Made by a program: the position numbers and the translations under genes
Shown here: positions 1-8,215 of the stretch, piece after piece
How positions within the stretch are numbered: position 1 is the first letter of the stretch
Layout of the letters: every line of letters starts with the position of its first letter
Assembly: GCA_002450075.1 (NCBI GenBank)
Contig: DJYJ01000050.1
Span: 1 to 44,532 of the forward strand
Length of the DNA stretch: 44,532 nucleotides
Direction: 5' to 3'
DNA from: Clostridiales bacterium UBA6981
GTDB lineage: Bacteria > Bacillota > Clostridia > Oscillospirales > Oscillospiraceae
Notes under the pieces: model-generated
The model's database searches: none
What the model saw: only the letters and a program-made list of their open reading frames with translations
Told to the model about the DNA's origin: nothing

Positions 1-20
1 GGCTTTTAATCAGCGTTTAC

Positions 21-100
21 CTAGTTTCTAGCTTCTGGTTTCTAGTACTATGTCCCGATTCTTTGCCACTAGAAACTAGATACTAGATACTAGAAACTAA
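21..100. repeat. CTAGTTT-type palindromic repeat, copy 1
   Basis: A left arm built from CTAGTTT/CTAGTAC-like heptamers (21-50) faces a right arm of the complementary ACTAGAAACTAGATA type (68-100) across a short spacer, so the whole can fold into a long imperfect hairpin. A second copy of the same family lies at 20973-21038. It sits downstream of a minus-strand gene and its terminator. What lies further left is outside the window. I do not recognise a named family; it behaves like a small palindromic interspersed element. Confidence 0.75.
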
Positions 101-107
101 AAAGAAA

Positions 108-130
108 TCCCGCTCCTTTCAGGAGCGGGA
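108..130 (-). terminator. Rho-independent terminator of the E2-like gene
   Basis: A perfect 10-bp stem (TCCCGCTCCT at 108-117, AGGAGCGGGA at 121-130) with a 3-nt loop is followed on the minus strand by TTTCTTTTT. It lies about 20 nt beyond the stop codon at 149, so it ends the acyltransferase transcript. Confidence 0.85.
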
Positions 131-148
131 CTTCTTTTGCGCTGCGCG

Positions 149-1027
149 TCAGCGGACGTCCTCGATGACGCGGCTCGGCGCTTTTTCCAGGATCTCGGGA
201 TGCTGGAACAGATAGCGGTAGGCCTGGAGGAACTGGGCAAAATAGTGGCCGTCGGCGATGCGCTCGTCCATGACGAACTTGCAGTCGACATACTTGTTGT
301 CCACGACCTTGCCGTGGCGGTTGATCTCATAGGCGTGGCGCTTGGCGCCGAAGGCGATGAACACCGGCAGTGTGCCGAAGTTGTAGATGTGATGGAACAC
401 CGGGCCGATGCGCAGCGAGCCGAGGTCGGTGATGATCATCGAGCCGTGGAAGGGGCTGGCCTCGAGCAGCGAATCGGGGATCAGACCGAAGTAGTCCATC
501 ACGCGCAGGACGGCGATGGCAAAGCGGAGCAGGAAGCGCGGCATCTTCGTCAGCGATTCGGCCACCTCTTCGGTGTTGTTGTCCTCCTCGCTGGTCTTGA
601 TCTCCTCGATCTTCTCGTTCATCTTGCGGTAGACGTCCAGGATCGTGTCGGTAGGCTGGAAGTGGACCTTGATGGTGGTCTCGGTCGCGTCGACGGAGAG
701 CGAGCGCTTGACCGCCATGACGACCGTGATGTCGTCGTGCGCATAGATGCGGCGGCCGGCGATGAAGCGGTTGATGCCCGGCAGCATCGAGATGCAGCGG
801 ATGTAGGCCGCGATCAGGAAGTGGAGCATGCCGATGCCCTTGTAGCCCTCCACGCGCAGACGGCGCAGCGTACGGTCGACCGTAGAGACCTCAAAGCTTT
901 CATCGTAAAAGATGTGGGCGTCGTTCCTCGTCGGCATGATATAGGGGATGAACTTGGAAAAGGCAGGCAGTGAGCGCAGCAGGCGTCCGTCTCGTCTGTC
1001 GCCGGCGCGGCGTCTTGTCTTGGCCAT
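149..1027 (-). CDS. E2-like (2-oxoacid dehydrogenase acyltransferase fold) protein lacking the catalytic His
   Basis: The 292-residue protein resembles the catalytic domain of dihydrolipoamide acyltransferases (chloramphenicol-acetyltransferase-like fold). No lipoyl or E1/E3-binding domain precedes it; the first 25 residues are basic. The landmark C-terminal motif, normally DHRxxDG, reads DERIADG (residues 254-260), so the catalytic His is replaced by Glu255. Upstream, SMLPGINRF and GSMIITDLGSLRIGPVFHH fit the core fold. It is monocistronic, with a TTGTAT-17-TATAAT promoter and its own terminator, and no E1 or E3 gene is nearby. The start is set by GAGGAG 8 nt before the ATG. I infer it is not part of a 2-oxoacid dehydrogenase complex; it may bind an acyl-CoA or act as a structural trimer. 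Family assignment is fairly sure, function unknown. Confidence 0.8.
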   Translation of the reverse strand: MAKTRRRAGDRRDGRLLRSLPAFSKFIPYIMPTRNDAHIFYDESFEVSTVDRTLRRLRVEGYKGIGMLHFLIAAYIRCISMLPGINRFIAGRRIYAHDDITVVMAVKRSLSVDATETTIKVHFQPTDTILDVYRKMNEKIEEIKTSEEDNNTEEVAESLTKMPRFLLRFAIAVLRVMDYFGLIPDSLLEASPFHGSMIITDLGSLRIGPVFHHIYNFGTLPVFIAFGAKRHAYEINRHGKVVDNKYVDCKFVMDERIADGHYFAQFLQAYRYLFQHPEILEKAPSRVIEDVR

Positions 1028-1061
1028 AATAAAGTCTCCTCAATTACTTTTATTTTTTTAA

Positions 1062-1101
1062 GGATCGGATCCATTATACGCGGATCGGATCGTTTATACA
1101 A
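1062..1101 (-). promoter_or_regulatory. Promoter of the E2-like gene with flanking direct repeats
   Basis: On the minus strand, TTGTAT (1096-1101) and TATAAT (1073-1078) are separated by exactly 17 nt. The 10-mer GGATCGGATC occurs at 1062-1071 and again at 1082-1091, 20 bp apart, bracketing the -10 box: one copy in the spacer and one around the start point. This fits two binding sites on the same DNA face for an unknown regulator. Confidence 0.7.
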
Positions 1102-1130
1102 GTAAAATGTATTTTTCCCGCTTTGTCAAC

Positions 1131-1973
1131 TTAAGAATGGGCGCGGTGGGCCTTGAGCGTCTCGAGAAAGTCATACGGGACATTCAGCCCGCCTATGCCG
1201 TCGCCGATCCGGATCTCGGGCTTGTTGGTGCCGTGAAAGTCGCTGCCGCCGGTCTTTATAAGGCCGTATTCCCCGGCGAGCGATTCGAGATAGGCGCTGC
1301 GCTCCTCGCTGTAGCCGGAATAGCGGCACTCGATGCCCTCAAGGCCGCTGTCGATGCAGTGCTCGATCAGGGCGCGCAGCGATTCGGCGGAGAGGTGATA
1401 CTGGAACGGGTGGGCCAGCACGGCCGTGCCGCCCGCGGCACGGATCAGCTCGATCGAGCGCTCGATCGTAAGGAATTTGCGTCCCTGGTAATACTTCTGC
1501 CCCTTTTCGACGAAACGGGCAAAGGCGTCCTTCATGTCGCTGGCAATTCCCAGCTCGACCAGGATCTCGGCAAAATGGGGACGGCCGATGACCTCGCCGA
1601 AGCGCTCGCGCATCTGCTCGTACGTAATGTCGATGCCGTCGGCGCGCATGAGGGCGCACATCTTGGTGTTGCGCTCGTCGCGGTCGTGCACGATCCAGTC
1701 GAGAACCTCCTGCAGGGCGGGAGAGGCGACATCGATATAATAGCCGAGGATATGGACCGGGCCGCCGTATTTGGTGCTGATCTCGATGCCGGGGACGACC
1801 TCGAGGCCGGTCTTTTCCGCCTCGGCCGCCGCGCGGACATAGCCGCCGGCCGTGTCGTGGTCGGTGATCGCGATCGCCGCAAGGCCGAGCCGCGACGCCT
1901 CGCGCACGACCTCCTCGGGCGTGGCGGTGCCGTCGGAGGCGGTCGTATGAATGTGCAGATCGATTCGTTTCAT
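1131..1973 (-). CDS. PHP-domain phosphoesterase (TrpH/YciV family)
   Basis: A 280-residue PHP-family metal-dependent phosphoesterase. Metal-binding motifs appear in the family order: DLHIHTTASDG (from residue 4), ITDHDT (about 41), PGIEIST, HILGYYID, AVLAHPFQY and GGSDFHG. Relatives hydrolyse 3',5'-nucleoside bisphosphates such as pAp or trim short RNA 5' ends (RNase AM). The ATG at 1973 is chosen because it lies directly before the first metal motif; the frame remains open upstream but that stretch is antisense-like and overlaps the amidohydrolase gene. The ATG begins 1 nt after the stop of the upstream amidohydrolase, so the two are translationally coupled. It is likely the last gene of the murT-gatD operon. 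Family is secure; the exact substrate is inferred. Confidence 0.88.
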   Translation of the reverse strand: MKRIDLHIHTTASDGTATPEEVVREASRLGLAAIAITDHDTAGGYVRAAAEAEKTGLEVVPGIEISTKYGGPVHILGYYIDVASPALQEVLDWIVHDRDERNTKMCALMRADGIDITYEQMRERFGEVIGRPHFAEILVELGIASDMKDAFARFVEKGQKYYQGRKFLTIERSIELIRAAGGTAVLAHPFQYHLSAESLRALIEHCIDSGLEGIECRYSGYSEERSAYLESLAGEYGLIKTGGSDFHGTNKPEIRIGDGIGGLNVPYDFLETLKAHRAHS

Positions 1974-1974
1974 T

Positions 1975-3243
1975 TCAATCTCTGATCTTTCGGATGAAGT
2001 TATTGGCGCGGCGGTAGATCTCGTCGGCGCTCTCGCCGACGTGGAATTCGCCCCGTTCATAGAGCACGCGCCCCTCGACCATCGTCAGGCGCACGTTTTC
2101 CTTTGAGCCGGCGTAGACGATGTTCTTGATAAGGTTGTTCTCCGGCTGCATATTGGGGCGCTGCAGATCGAGCACGACGAGGTCGGCACGCATGCCGGGC
2201 GCGATGTCGGTGCAGTCTGAAAGCCCCATCGCCTCCGCCCCGCCGACGCAGGCCATTTCGAGCACGCGATCCGCCGGGAGGGCGGAGGCGTCGCCCTCCG
2301 CGACCTTCTGGAGAGCGGCGGCGAGATACATCTCGCGGAACATGTCGAGGGCGTTGTTGCTGCCCGCGCCGTCGGTGCCGATGGCAAGCTTGACGCCCGC
2401 GCGACGCATTTTCTCCAGCGGCGCGATGCCGCTCGCGAGCTTGAGGTTCGAGGCCGGGTTGGTGATCGCCCAGAGCTTTTTCTCCGCGAAGAGGGCGACG
2501 TCCTCCCCGCTCATATGCGTGCAGTGGAAGCCGCCGCCGCCATAGCGGAAGAGCCCCACGCGGTCGATAAGCTGCGGCGGGGTGAGGCCGTAGCGCTCAA
2601 GGCAGCCGTCGACCTCCGCTCTGGTCTCGCTGAGGTGCAGGAAGCAGGGCTCGCGATACTTTTCGGCAAGGGAGGCCATGTATTCCATGCGCTCCATCGA
2701 CGTGGTGTACTCGGCGTGGATGCCGAGGCGGTAGCTCACGAGCGGATGGAGGGCGTTGAATTTCAGATACTCCCGCTCGATGTTTTCCACGTCCGCGTCA
2801 AAGTTGTTCAGCGCAGCGCAGATGACCGTGCGAAAGCCGCTGTCGATGTTGGCCTGGGCATAGGCGTCGTTTTTGACGTACATGTCAAAGCTCGCCGTGA
2901 TGCCGGAGGAGAGGTATTCGAGGATGCCGAGGCGCGTGAGGTCATAGACGGCCTCCTCCGTCAGCTTCGCCTCGTTCGGCCAGACCTGCTCGGACAGCCA
3001 GCGGTCCAGCGGCATGTCATCCGCGAGTGAGCGGAGAAAGACCATCGCCGTGTGGGTGTGGGCGTCCTTGAAGCCGGGCATGACAAGATCGCCGCCAAGG
3101 TCGATCTCCCGCTCGAAGGCGGGCTTGTCCTCCCGCGGCGCACCGACATATACGATCACGCCGCCGTCGGTCCAGACCTCGTCGGACGTGATATGTACGC
3201 CGGGCGTAAAGCGCAGCGTTTTTCCGTTGTAAAAGCGAATCAT
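1975..3243 (-). CDS. MtaD/SAH-deaminase-like amidohydrolase
   Basis: A 422-residue amidohydrolase of the 5-methylthioadenosine/S-adenosylhomocysteine deaminase group. The N-terminal beta-sandwich (about 1-50) leads to GFKDAHTHTAM (first two metal His), then HLSETRAE, FHCTHMSGED (third and fourth metal sites) and AIGTDGAGSNN (catalytic Asp), as expected for a mononuclear-metal deaminase. The likely reaction is removal of ammonia from an adenosine-type by-product of methyl transfer. The ATG at 3243 has AAGGGA upstream; the longer frame would run into gatD. It is followed after 1 nt by the PHP protein, another enzyme for nucleotide by-products, which suggests a small salvage or cleanup pair attached to the murT-gatD operon. 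Substrate cannot be fixed from sequence; guanine-deaminase-like alternatives are less likely. Confidence 0.85.
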   Translation of the reverse strand: MIRFYNGKTLRFTPGVHITSDEVWTDGGVIVYVGAPREDKPAFEREIDLGGDLVMPGFKDAHTHTAMVFLRSLADDMPLDRWLSEQVWPNEAKLTEEAVYDLTRLGILEYLSSGITASFDMYVKNDAYAQANIDSGFRTVICAALNNFDADVENIEREYLKFNALHPLVSYRLGIHAEYTTSMERMEYMASLAEKYREPCFLHLSETRAEVDGCLERYGLTPPQLIDRVGLFRYGGGGFHCTHMSGEDVALFAEKKLWAITNPASNLKLASGIAPLEKMRRAGVKLAIGTDGAGSNNALDMFREMYLAAALQKVAEGDASALPADRVLEMACVGGAEAMGLSDCTDIAPGMRADLVVLDLQRPNMQPENNLIKNIVYAGSKENVRLTMVEGRVLYERGEFHVGESADEIYRRANNFIRKIRD

Positions 3244-3290
3244 GGCGTTTCCCTTTTTCGAGCGGGCGGGCAAGCACCGCCCCTGCAAAA

Positions 3291-4016
3291 TCAGATTCTG
3301 GCGCACATTTCGTCGTGCGCCGCCCGCTCCGCCGCGTCGTCAAGCGGCTGCAGCTCGGCATGGCCGTACTTGCGCTCGAGCGCCGTGAGGAGCAGCATGT
3401 CGCAGAACTGCGGGTTTTTCGGCAGCATGGGGCCGTGGCTGTACGTCCCGAAGACGTTTTTCCAGTGGGCGCCCTCGGTGCCGTCCTCGCCGTTGTTGCC
3501 ATAGCCGGAGAGCACTTTGCCCAGCGGTTCGAGTCCGCTGCCGAGCATCGTGCGGCCGCTGTGGTTTTCAAAGCCGACGACCACGCTGCCGCCCGCGGAG
3601 GGCGTGCATTCGAATTTATAATTGCCGATCATGCGTTTCTTTGCGCCGATCGTGCAAAGGTCGAGCGCACCGATAAAATCGCAGCGCTGGCCGTCGAAGG
3701 TCTCGTAAGTATGGCCCATCATCTGGTAGCCGCCGCAGATCGTGAGAAACACGACGCCGTCGCCCGCCGCCGCGCGGATCTCGCTGTCGCGGCCGCGGTG
3801 GAGGTCGTCGAGCAGGACCTGCTGCTCAAAATCCTGGCCGCCGCCGATAAAGACGATGTCATAGCCCGCGAGCGAGGTCGTCGTGCCGAGGGGCATCTTG
3901 GTCACCTCGGCGCCGAGGCCGCGCCAGATAAGGCGCTGCTGCATACAGCGGATGTTGCCGCCGTCGCCGTAGAGATTCAGGACATCGGGATACAGATGGC
4001 AGATCTTCAGTTCCAT
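3291..4016 (-). CDS. gatD: Lipid II isoglutaminyl synthase, glutaminase subunit GatD
   Basis: A 241-residue class I glutamine amidotransferase (CobB/CobQ-like) that releases ammonia from glutamine and channels it to MurT, which amidates the D-glutamate of lipid II. The nucleophile is Cys94 in FLTICGGYQMMGH and the catalytic His is in GTYSHGPMLPKNP near residue 190. The start MELKICHLYPDVLNLYGDGGN is typical of the family. The ATG at 4016 is preceded by GGGAAA and lies 14 nt after murT, in the usual murT-gatD order. Because murT and gatD work as a heterodimer, co-transcription is expected. The product acts at the cytoplasmic membrane in peptidoglycan precursor modification. Confidence 0.95.
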   Translation of the reverse strand: MELKICHLYPDVLNLYGDGGNIRCMQQRLIWRGLGAEVTKMPLGTTTSLAGYDIVFIGGGQDFEQQVLLDDLHRGRDSEIRAAAGDGVVFLTICGGYQMMGHTYETFDGQRCDFIGALDLCTIGAKKRMIGNYKFECTPSAGGSVVVGFENHSGRTMLGSGLEPLGKVLSGYGNNGEDGTEGAHWKNVFGTYSHGPMLPKNPQFCDMLLLTALERKYGHAELQPLDDAAERAAHDEMCARI

Positions 4017-4030
4017 TTCCCTTTTCCCCC

Positions 4031-5404
4031 TTATTCCCAGAATTCTGCGCCGCCGCAATGGCGGATCATCACGCCGCGCAGCTCGAGCATCGCGGTGTAG
4101 GTCGGCATCAGACAGACGTCGCTCCCGACGCTCTCGAGCGAGGTGACCAGCTTTTCATAGTCGCGCTCGATCGTGATGTTTTTATCCGCGATGCCGGCGT
4201 ATTTCAGTCGCACGCGCATGTCCTGCGCCCGGTCGCCGGAGACGATGACCTTTTCGATGCGGCCGGCGATCGCGTTGAGCCGCTCAAATTCCGCGTCCCA
4301 GATCCAGGAGATGTCCGTGCCGTCCGCGCCGCGGTCGTTGAGGCAGACCACAAGGACGAAGCGGTTGTGCAGATTTTCAAGATAGTCGATGACCTGGTTG
4401 CAGCCCGCAGGATTTTTCACGAGCATCATGCGCACGTCCGACTCGCCGAGACGGAAGGCCTCCATCCGGCCGAAGCCGCACCGGAAGGACGCGAGGGCGC
4501 GCACGGCGCTCTCCTCGTCGATGCCCGCCTCCATCGCCGCGGCCAGCGCGCCGATGGCGTTATAGACGTTGTAAAGGGCAGGGAGATTGATCTCGACCAC
4601 GCGTCTCTCCCCGCGGATCGACACGGCCGCGGTCGTGCCGGAGGCGCGCTGCTCGATCACGTCGGTGACAGCATAGTCCGCCGCATGGCGGGCGTAGCCG
4701 CACTGGGGGCAGCGATAGCCGCCGAGGTGGCCGTAGGTGATATAGTCGTATGCGTACTCCGTCTTGCAGCGGATGCAGTGTGTGGCGTCGGAGAGCTCCG
4801 GCTTGGCATGTGAGGGAACAGCCCCCTGCTCGATGCCGAAATAGACGATGCGGTTGGGAAGACTGAGCGCAAGCGAGGAGCACAGCGAACAGTCGGCGTT
4901 GACGCATACCGTCGCCTCCGGCACCGCCTCGAGCGCGGTGCGGATGTTAGAGAGCGTGTGCGTGACCTCGCCGTAGCGGTCAAGCTGGTCGCGGAAGAGG
5001 TTCGTCACGACGACCACGCGGGGGCGCAGCTGCGGGAAGACCTTGACGGCGGCGGCCTCGTCGCACTCGATGATGGCGCGGCTCTTTTTCATTCTGCCCG
5101 AGAGCGTGCAGTTCATGACGAACTCGGTCGTGATGCCGCTTAAGAGATTGGCGCCGCTGCGGTTGGCAAAGTAGTCGAGCCCCTGCTCGATAAAGGCCTG
5201 CTCGACGATGCGGGCGCTGGTCGTCTTGCCGTTGGTGCCGGTGATGGCGACCGCGTCGACGTTCTTTGCCAGGCGCGCGAGCAGATCGGGGCAGATCTTC
5301 AGCGCCCAGCGGCCGGGCATCGCGGTGCCGCCGCGGTGGACCAGACGCGAAAAGGCGCGCAGGAGCTTGCACAGGAGGATCGCAAGGATAGCTTTGAAGT
5401 TCAT
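4031..5404 (-). CDS. murT: Lipid II isoglutaminyl synthase, ligase subunit MurT
   Basis: A 457-residue Mur-ligase-family protein. The ATP loop is AITGTNGKTTS (53-63), followed by the Mur central domain and a C-terminal domain (DUF1727). A MurT-specific zinc ribbon is visible as Cys210-x2-Cys213 and Cys232-x2-Cys235. MurT activates the alpha-carboxylate of D-iso-glutamate in lipid II with ATP and accepts ammonia from GatD. A hydrophobic N-terminus (FKAILAILLCKLL) is normal for the family. It heads the murT-gatD-amidohydrolase-PHP operon and has a good promoter at 5461-5489. Length and motifs match characterised MurT proteins. Confidence 0.95.
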   Translation of the reverse strand: MNFKAILAILLCKLLRAFSRLVHRGGTAMPGRWALKICPDLLARLAKNVDAVAITGTNGKTTSARIVEQAFIEQGLDYFANRSGANLLSGITTEFVMNCTLSGRMKKSRAIIECDEAAAVKVFPQLRPRVVVVTNLFRDQLDRYGEVTHTLSNIRTALEAVPEATVCVNADCSLCSSLALSLPNRIVYFGIEQGAVPSHAKPELSDATHCIRCKTEYAYDYITYGHLGGYRCPQCGYARHAADYAVTDVIEQRASGTTAAVSIRGERRVVEINLPALYNVYNAIGALAAAMEAGIDEESAVRALASFRCGFGRMEAFRLGESDVRMMLVKNPAGCNQVIDYLENLHNRFVLVVCLNDRGADGTDISWIWDAEFERLNAIAGRIEKVIVSGDRAQDMRVRLKYAGIADKNITIERDYEKLVTSLESVGSDVCLMPTYTAMLELRGVMIRHCGGAEFWE

Positions 5405-5460
5405 ATCGTCTTCTCCGTTGATGAGGGTTTGGTTCTGTTTATTATAGTGGTTGATTGAAT

Positions 5461-5489
5461 ATTATATCACTTGTCCGCAGCCTCGGCAA
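5461..5489 (-). promoter_or_regulatory. Promoter of the murT operon
   Basis: On the minus strand TTGCCG (5484-5489) and TATAAT (5461-5466) are spaced by 17 nt, about 60 nt before the murT ATG. A second TATAAT at 5441-5446 lacks a good -35 box. Confidence 0.65.
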
Positions 5490-5523
5490 GGATTATGTGG
5501 AGAGAGGCGCGCGGGGAAAAACA

Positions 5524-5566
5524 GGCCCGGGATCGGCGTGCCGGCATGCGGCGCGGATCCCGGGCC
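5524..5566 (-). terminator. Terminator after the phn-nucleotidase operon
   Basis: Perfect 11-bp arms GGCCCGGGATC (5524-5534) and GATCCCGGGCC (5556-5566) enclose a GC-rich loop; on the minus strand the hairpin is followed by TGTTTTTCC. It lies 60 nt beyond the stop codon of the P-loop gene and just upstream of the murT promoter. Confidence 0.75.
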
Positions 5567-5626
5567 TTTCATTATAAGCCGATCATCTTCTTTCTCCCGC
5601 GTCGGGCGCGGGAGGTTCGTCAGCCT

Positions 5627-6601
5627 TTATTTTTCGTAGTTGCGGAACATGGCGTCGGTGGCGCTGCGGATCGCGGCGGTGACCTCCGCGACCTTTTCCG
5701 GATCCCACGCGCCCGGCTCGGCGCGGAGGAAGGAGGTCTTGTCGACGCGGTTGTCAAAGATGCCGATCGGCAACTGCCAATGGCGGCCGTGGGCGTCGAA
5801 GCTGACGCAGTCGGCCTTGTCGGAATGGCGGACGAGATACTCCATGTCGTCGCAGCCGTAGTCGCCGAGCATGACGGCCATCGGCACGCCGTGGTGAAGA
5901 TTGGAGCCGGGATCGTTGGGGTCGGCCCGGTCGGCATTCTTCCGGCGGGACTCCTCCGGCGTGACCCAGATGTACAGGATCACGGCGTTTTCCAGGATCT
6001 CGGGGCAGAACATGGGAAGGGAGTACTGATAACCGAAGGTGCCGGTGAGCGGAAGAGAGGCGCCGTCCGGCCCGCCGCGGGCGCATTCGATGATGATGGT
6101 CTTATCCTCAAAGCTGTCGGGATAAGCGTTCTGCTTCTCGTCGAGCATCTCGCGGGCTTCCTTTTCGAGGATGACCGCCAGCTTTTCCCGGATCTCTTCA
6201 CGGAGAAGACCCATGCGCGGCGCGATGCCGGCGCCGAGACCGGCGCGGTCGATCCGCTCGAACAGGAGTCTGGCGGCAGAATCCGGCTTGACGATGCTGC
6301 GGTTGAGCAGATCGTGATAGTCCTCGTTAAGCAGGTTGCACAGCGTGCCCCAGTCGCGGCCGTCGGTGAAGGGCTCCTCGCCGGGGTAGAAGATCCGGCT
6401 CTCGCCCATGGCCTCGAGCTCGTTGTCGATGCGGCGCATCATATGAACGTACGGGAAATCATCGAGCTGCAGGTTCTCGCCGATGTGGAACTCCTCTTTC
6501 AGACGCGTGCCGTCCACGTGCGCCATAAAATTTCTGACCTCGGATTTTCCGGAGGCGGGCAGCGCCTGAAGAAGGACGACTTTGAATACTTGGTTGCTCA
6601 T
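5627..6601 (-). CDS. P-loop NTPase/kinase-like protein of unknown function
   Basis: I do not recognise this 324-residue protein as a named enzyme. Near the N-terminus a hydrophobic strand runs into ALPASGKS (about residues 13-20), a Walker A loop with Ala in place of the first Gly, as in small-molecule kinases. A later strand IIIECARGG could be a Walker B-like or lid element, and ILYIWVTPEESRRKN resembles the lid/base-binding region of kinases. It begins 17 nt after the stop of the nucleotidase-type phosphoesterase gene, so it is the last gene of the phn transporter operon. I infer a role in handling a phosphorylated small molecule, perhaps a nucleoside or sugar phosphate. The ATG at 6601 has AAAGGAGAAAA before it. 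Confidence 0.72.
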   Translation of the reverse strand: MSNQVFKVVLLQALPASGKSEVRNFMAHVDGTRLKEEFHIGENLQLDDFPYVHMMRRIDNELEAMGESRIFYPGEEPFTDGRDWGTLCNLLNEDYHDLLNRSIVKPDSAARLLFERIDRAGLGAGIAPRMGLLREEIREKLAVILEKEAREMLDEKQNAYPDSFEDKTIIIECARGGPDGASLPLTGTFGYQYSLPMFCPEILENAVILYIWVTPEESRRKNADRADPNDPGSNLHHGVPMAVMLGDYGCDDMEYLVRHSDKADCVSFDAHGRHWQLPIGIFDNRVDKTSFLRAEPGAWDPEKVAEVTAAIRSATDAMFRNYEK

Positions 6602-6618
6602 GTTTTTCTCCTTTTCTT

Positions 6619-8136
6619 TCAATACTGTACTTTGAGCCACTGTGTTCTGTCCACCCGGATGTCCCGGTGGCGGTCGACATAGCGGATGATCTGCTCGGAA
6701 ATCTCTTCCGGCTGGTCGCGGAGGATCTCGCAGGCCGCATAGACCTCATAACCGCCCGCGCCGGAAGCGCGATAATTGTTCAGACACAGGGATAGCTCCC
6801 TGTCCTCTTCCAGCTCCGCGCCCCGGAAGCGCATCGAAACGACCCGCTCCCCGACAGGGCGGCGCACGTCGATCACGACCTCCAGGCCGGAGATGAAATC
6901 AAAGTTATAGTGCTGAGGCAGAGGCTTTAAAAAGCTGTCGCTGATCGTGAGCGCGCCCGCATCGTCAAGCGCGAAATACGCGGCGCTGCGCTCGAGCGCG
7001 GTCTTGAGCACGGCGCGGTTTACCCGGAGCGTTTTGAGCGTGTTGGGGAAAAGATAGGTCGCGACGATGTCCCGCACGGTCACATTTTTATCCAGACCCT
7101 TGACCTCGTTGCCCAGGCAGGTGCAGGACAGATCCGCGCCGGAGACCTCCAGCTGGACCTGGTTGAAGAAATTGGCGATCAGTGAGCCCTTTGCCGCCAT
7201 CGTCAGCGGATCGTCCGGCAGGAGCGGCGTGTCCAGGTGCCCCAGCGCCGTGTCGAGAAACGCGGCCGTCTCCCGCTCCAGCGGTGCGAGCAGCGTCTCC
7301 GCCGCCGCAAGCGTCCTGCTTCCGGCCGGACACAGCTGGGAGACCGCGCGGACCGTGCCCGCGTCATCCGCGGTCACGTCCATGCGCACATAGCTTTTGG
7401 CGCGGTCGGGCGTCTGGCAGGTGTAGGTGCCGAAAAAGCAGCGGTCGGCAAGGGGCATGTGTTGGTGGCCGGTGAGAAGGACGTCATAGTCCAGCTCGCG
7501 GCAGATGCGCCAGCCCTGGTTTTCCCCGCTTGAGGAGAGGGGCGCGCCGGTGTCGACGTCATTTTCAAAGCCGCCGTGATAGATGCAGATGTTCAGGTCT
7601 GTCTTCTGCGCGCGCAGCTCCCGCAGCGCCGCCGCGGCGGCTTCAAACGCGTCGGTGATCGTCAGCCCGGCGATGTTTTCCGCCTTTTCCCATTGGGGGA
7701 TGAAGTGGGAGGTCACGCCGGCAAGGCCGACGCGCAGCCCGTTTCGGAGCGTGACGACCGCGGTCTTTTCCACGCCGTGCAGCCCCTCCACGTTGGCACA
7801 GAGACAGCGGGCCCGCAGCGCGTCGAGATATCGCTCCAGCTCTTCGACCCCGTAGTTGAAATCGTGATTGCCGAGCGTAATAAACTGATACCCGCCCAGA
7901 TTCAGCAGCTCCGCGGGGATCCGGCTGCGCTCTTCGCTGCGGCTGTAAAGCCAATAGGTGAAAGGGCTCCCCTGGAGCGTGTCGCCGCCGTCGATGACGA
8001 GGGTGTTGCCGTCGTCGGTAAAGTTGGCCATACAGTTGGCAAGCCCGGTATCCGCGCGGCAGTCCTTCGCATAATCGACGGGCGCAAAGTAGCCGTGGCA
8101 GTCGGAGGTGAAGAAAATTGTCAGCTTTCGTTCCAT
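6619..8136 (-). CDS. 5'-nucleotidase/2',3'-cyclic phosphodiesterase-type metallophosphoesterase
   Basis: A 505-residue two-domain protein of the UshA/YunD family. The N-terminal calcineurin-like metallophosphoesterase shows FTSDCHGYFAP, IDGGDTLQGSP, LGNHDFNYG and GHQHMPLADR in the expected order; the C-terminal 5'-nucleotidase substrate domain starts near residue 310 and contains LCLNNYRASGAGGYEVY. There is no signal peptide, so a cytoplasmic location is inferred. Expected activity is release of phosphate from nucleotides or related phosphoesters. It follows phnE after 79 nt and precedes the P-loop protein. The ATG at 8136 is preferred to a TTG two codons upstream; neither has a strong ribosome site, which suggests translation from the long operon mRNA. 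Confidence 0.88.
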   Translation of the reverse strand: MERKLTIFFTSDCHGYFAPVDYAKDCRADTGLANCMANFTDDGNTLVIDGGDTLQGSPFTYWLYSRSEERSRIPAELLNLGGYQFITLGNHDFNYGVEELERYLDALRARCLCANVEGLHGVEKTAVVTLRNGLRVGLAGVTSHFIPQWEKAENIAGLTITDAFEAAAAALRELRAQKTDLNICIYHGGFENDVDTGAPLSSSGENQGWRICRELDYDVLLTGHQHMPLADRCFFGTYTCQTPDRAKSYVRMDVTADDAGTVRAVSQLCPAGSRTLAAAETLLAPLERETAAFLDTALGHLDTPLLPDDPLTMAAKGSLIANFFNQVQLEVSGADLSCTCLGNEVKGLDKNVTVRDIVATYLFPNTLKTLRVNRAVLKTALERSAAYFALDDAGALTISDSFLKPLPQHYNFDFISGLEVVIDVRRPVGERVVSMRFRGAELEEDRELSLCLNNYRASGAGGYEVYAACEILRDQPEEISEQIIRYVDRHRDIRVDRTQWLKVQY

Positions 8137-8171
8137 TTTCAAACCGTTTCTTTTCGCTTTTTATAAGGACG

Positions 8172-8205
8172 GCAAACCCTCCGCTCGAGAAAGCAGAGGG
8201 TTTGC
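8172..8205 (-). other. Intergenic hairpin between phnE and the phosphoesterase gene
   Basis: Perfect 10-bp arms GCAAACCCTC (8172-8181) and GAGGGTTTGC (8196-8205) with a 14-nt loop. No U-run follows on the minus strand, so this is more likely an mRNA-stability or weak attenuation element than a terminator. Confidence 0.5.
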
Positions 8206-8215
8206 GGTCAGGGGA

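Noticed and set aside
21..100. CRISPR-like array
   Set aside because: Units are heptamers in inverted arms without regular spacers, and no cas genes are present; it is a palindromic repeat.
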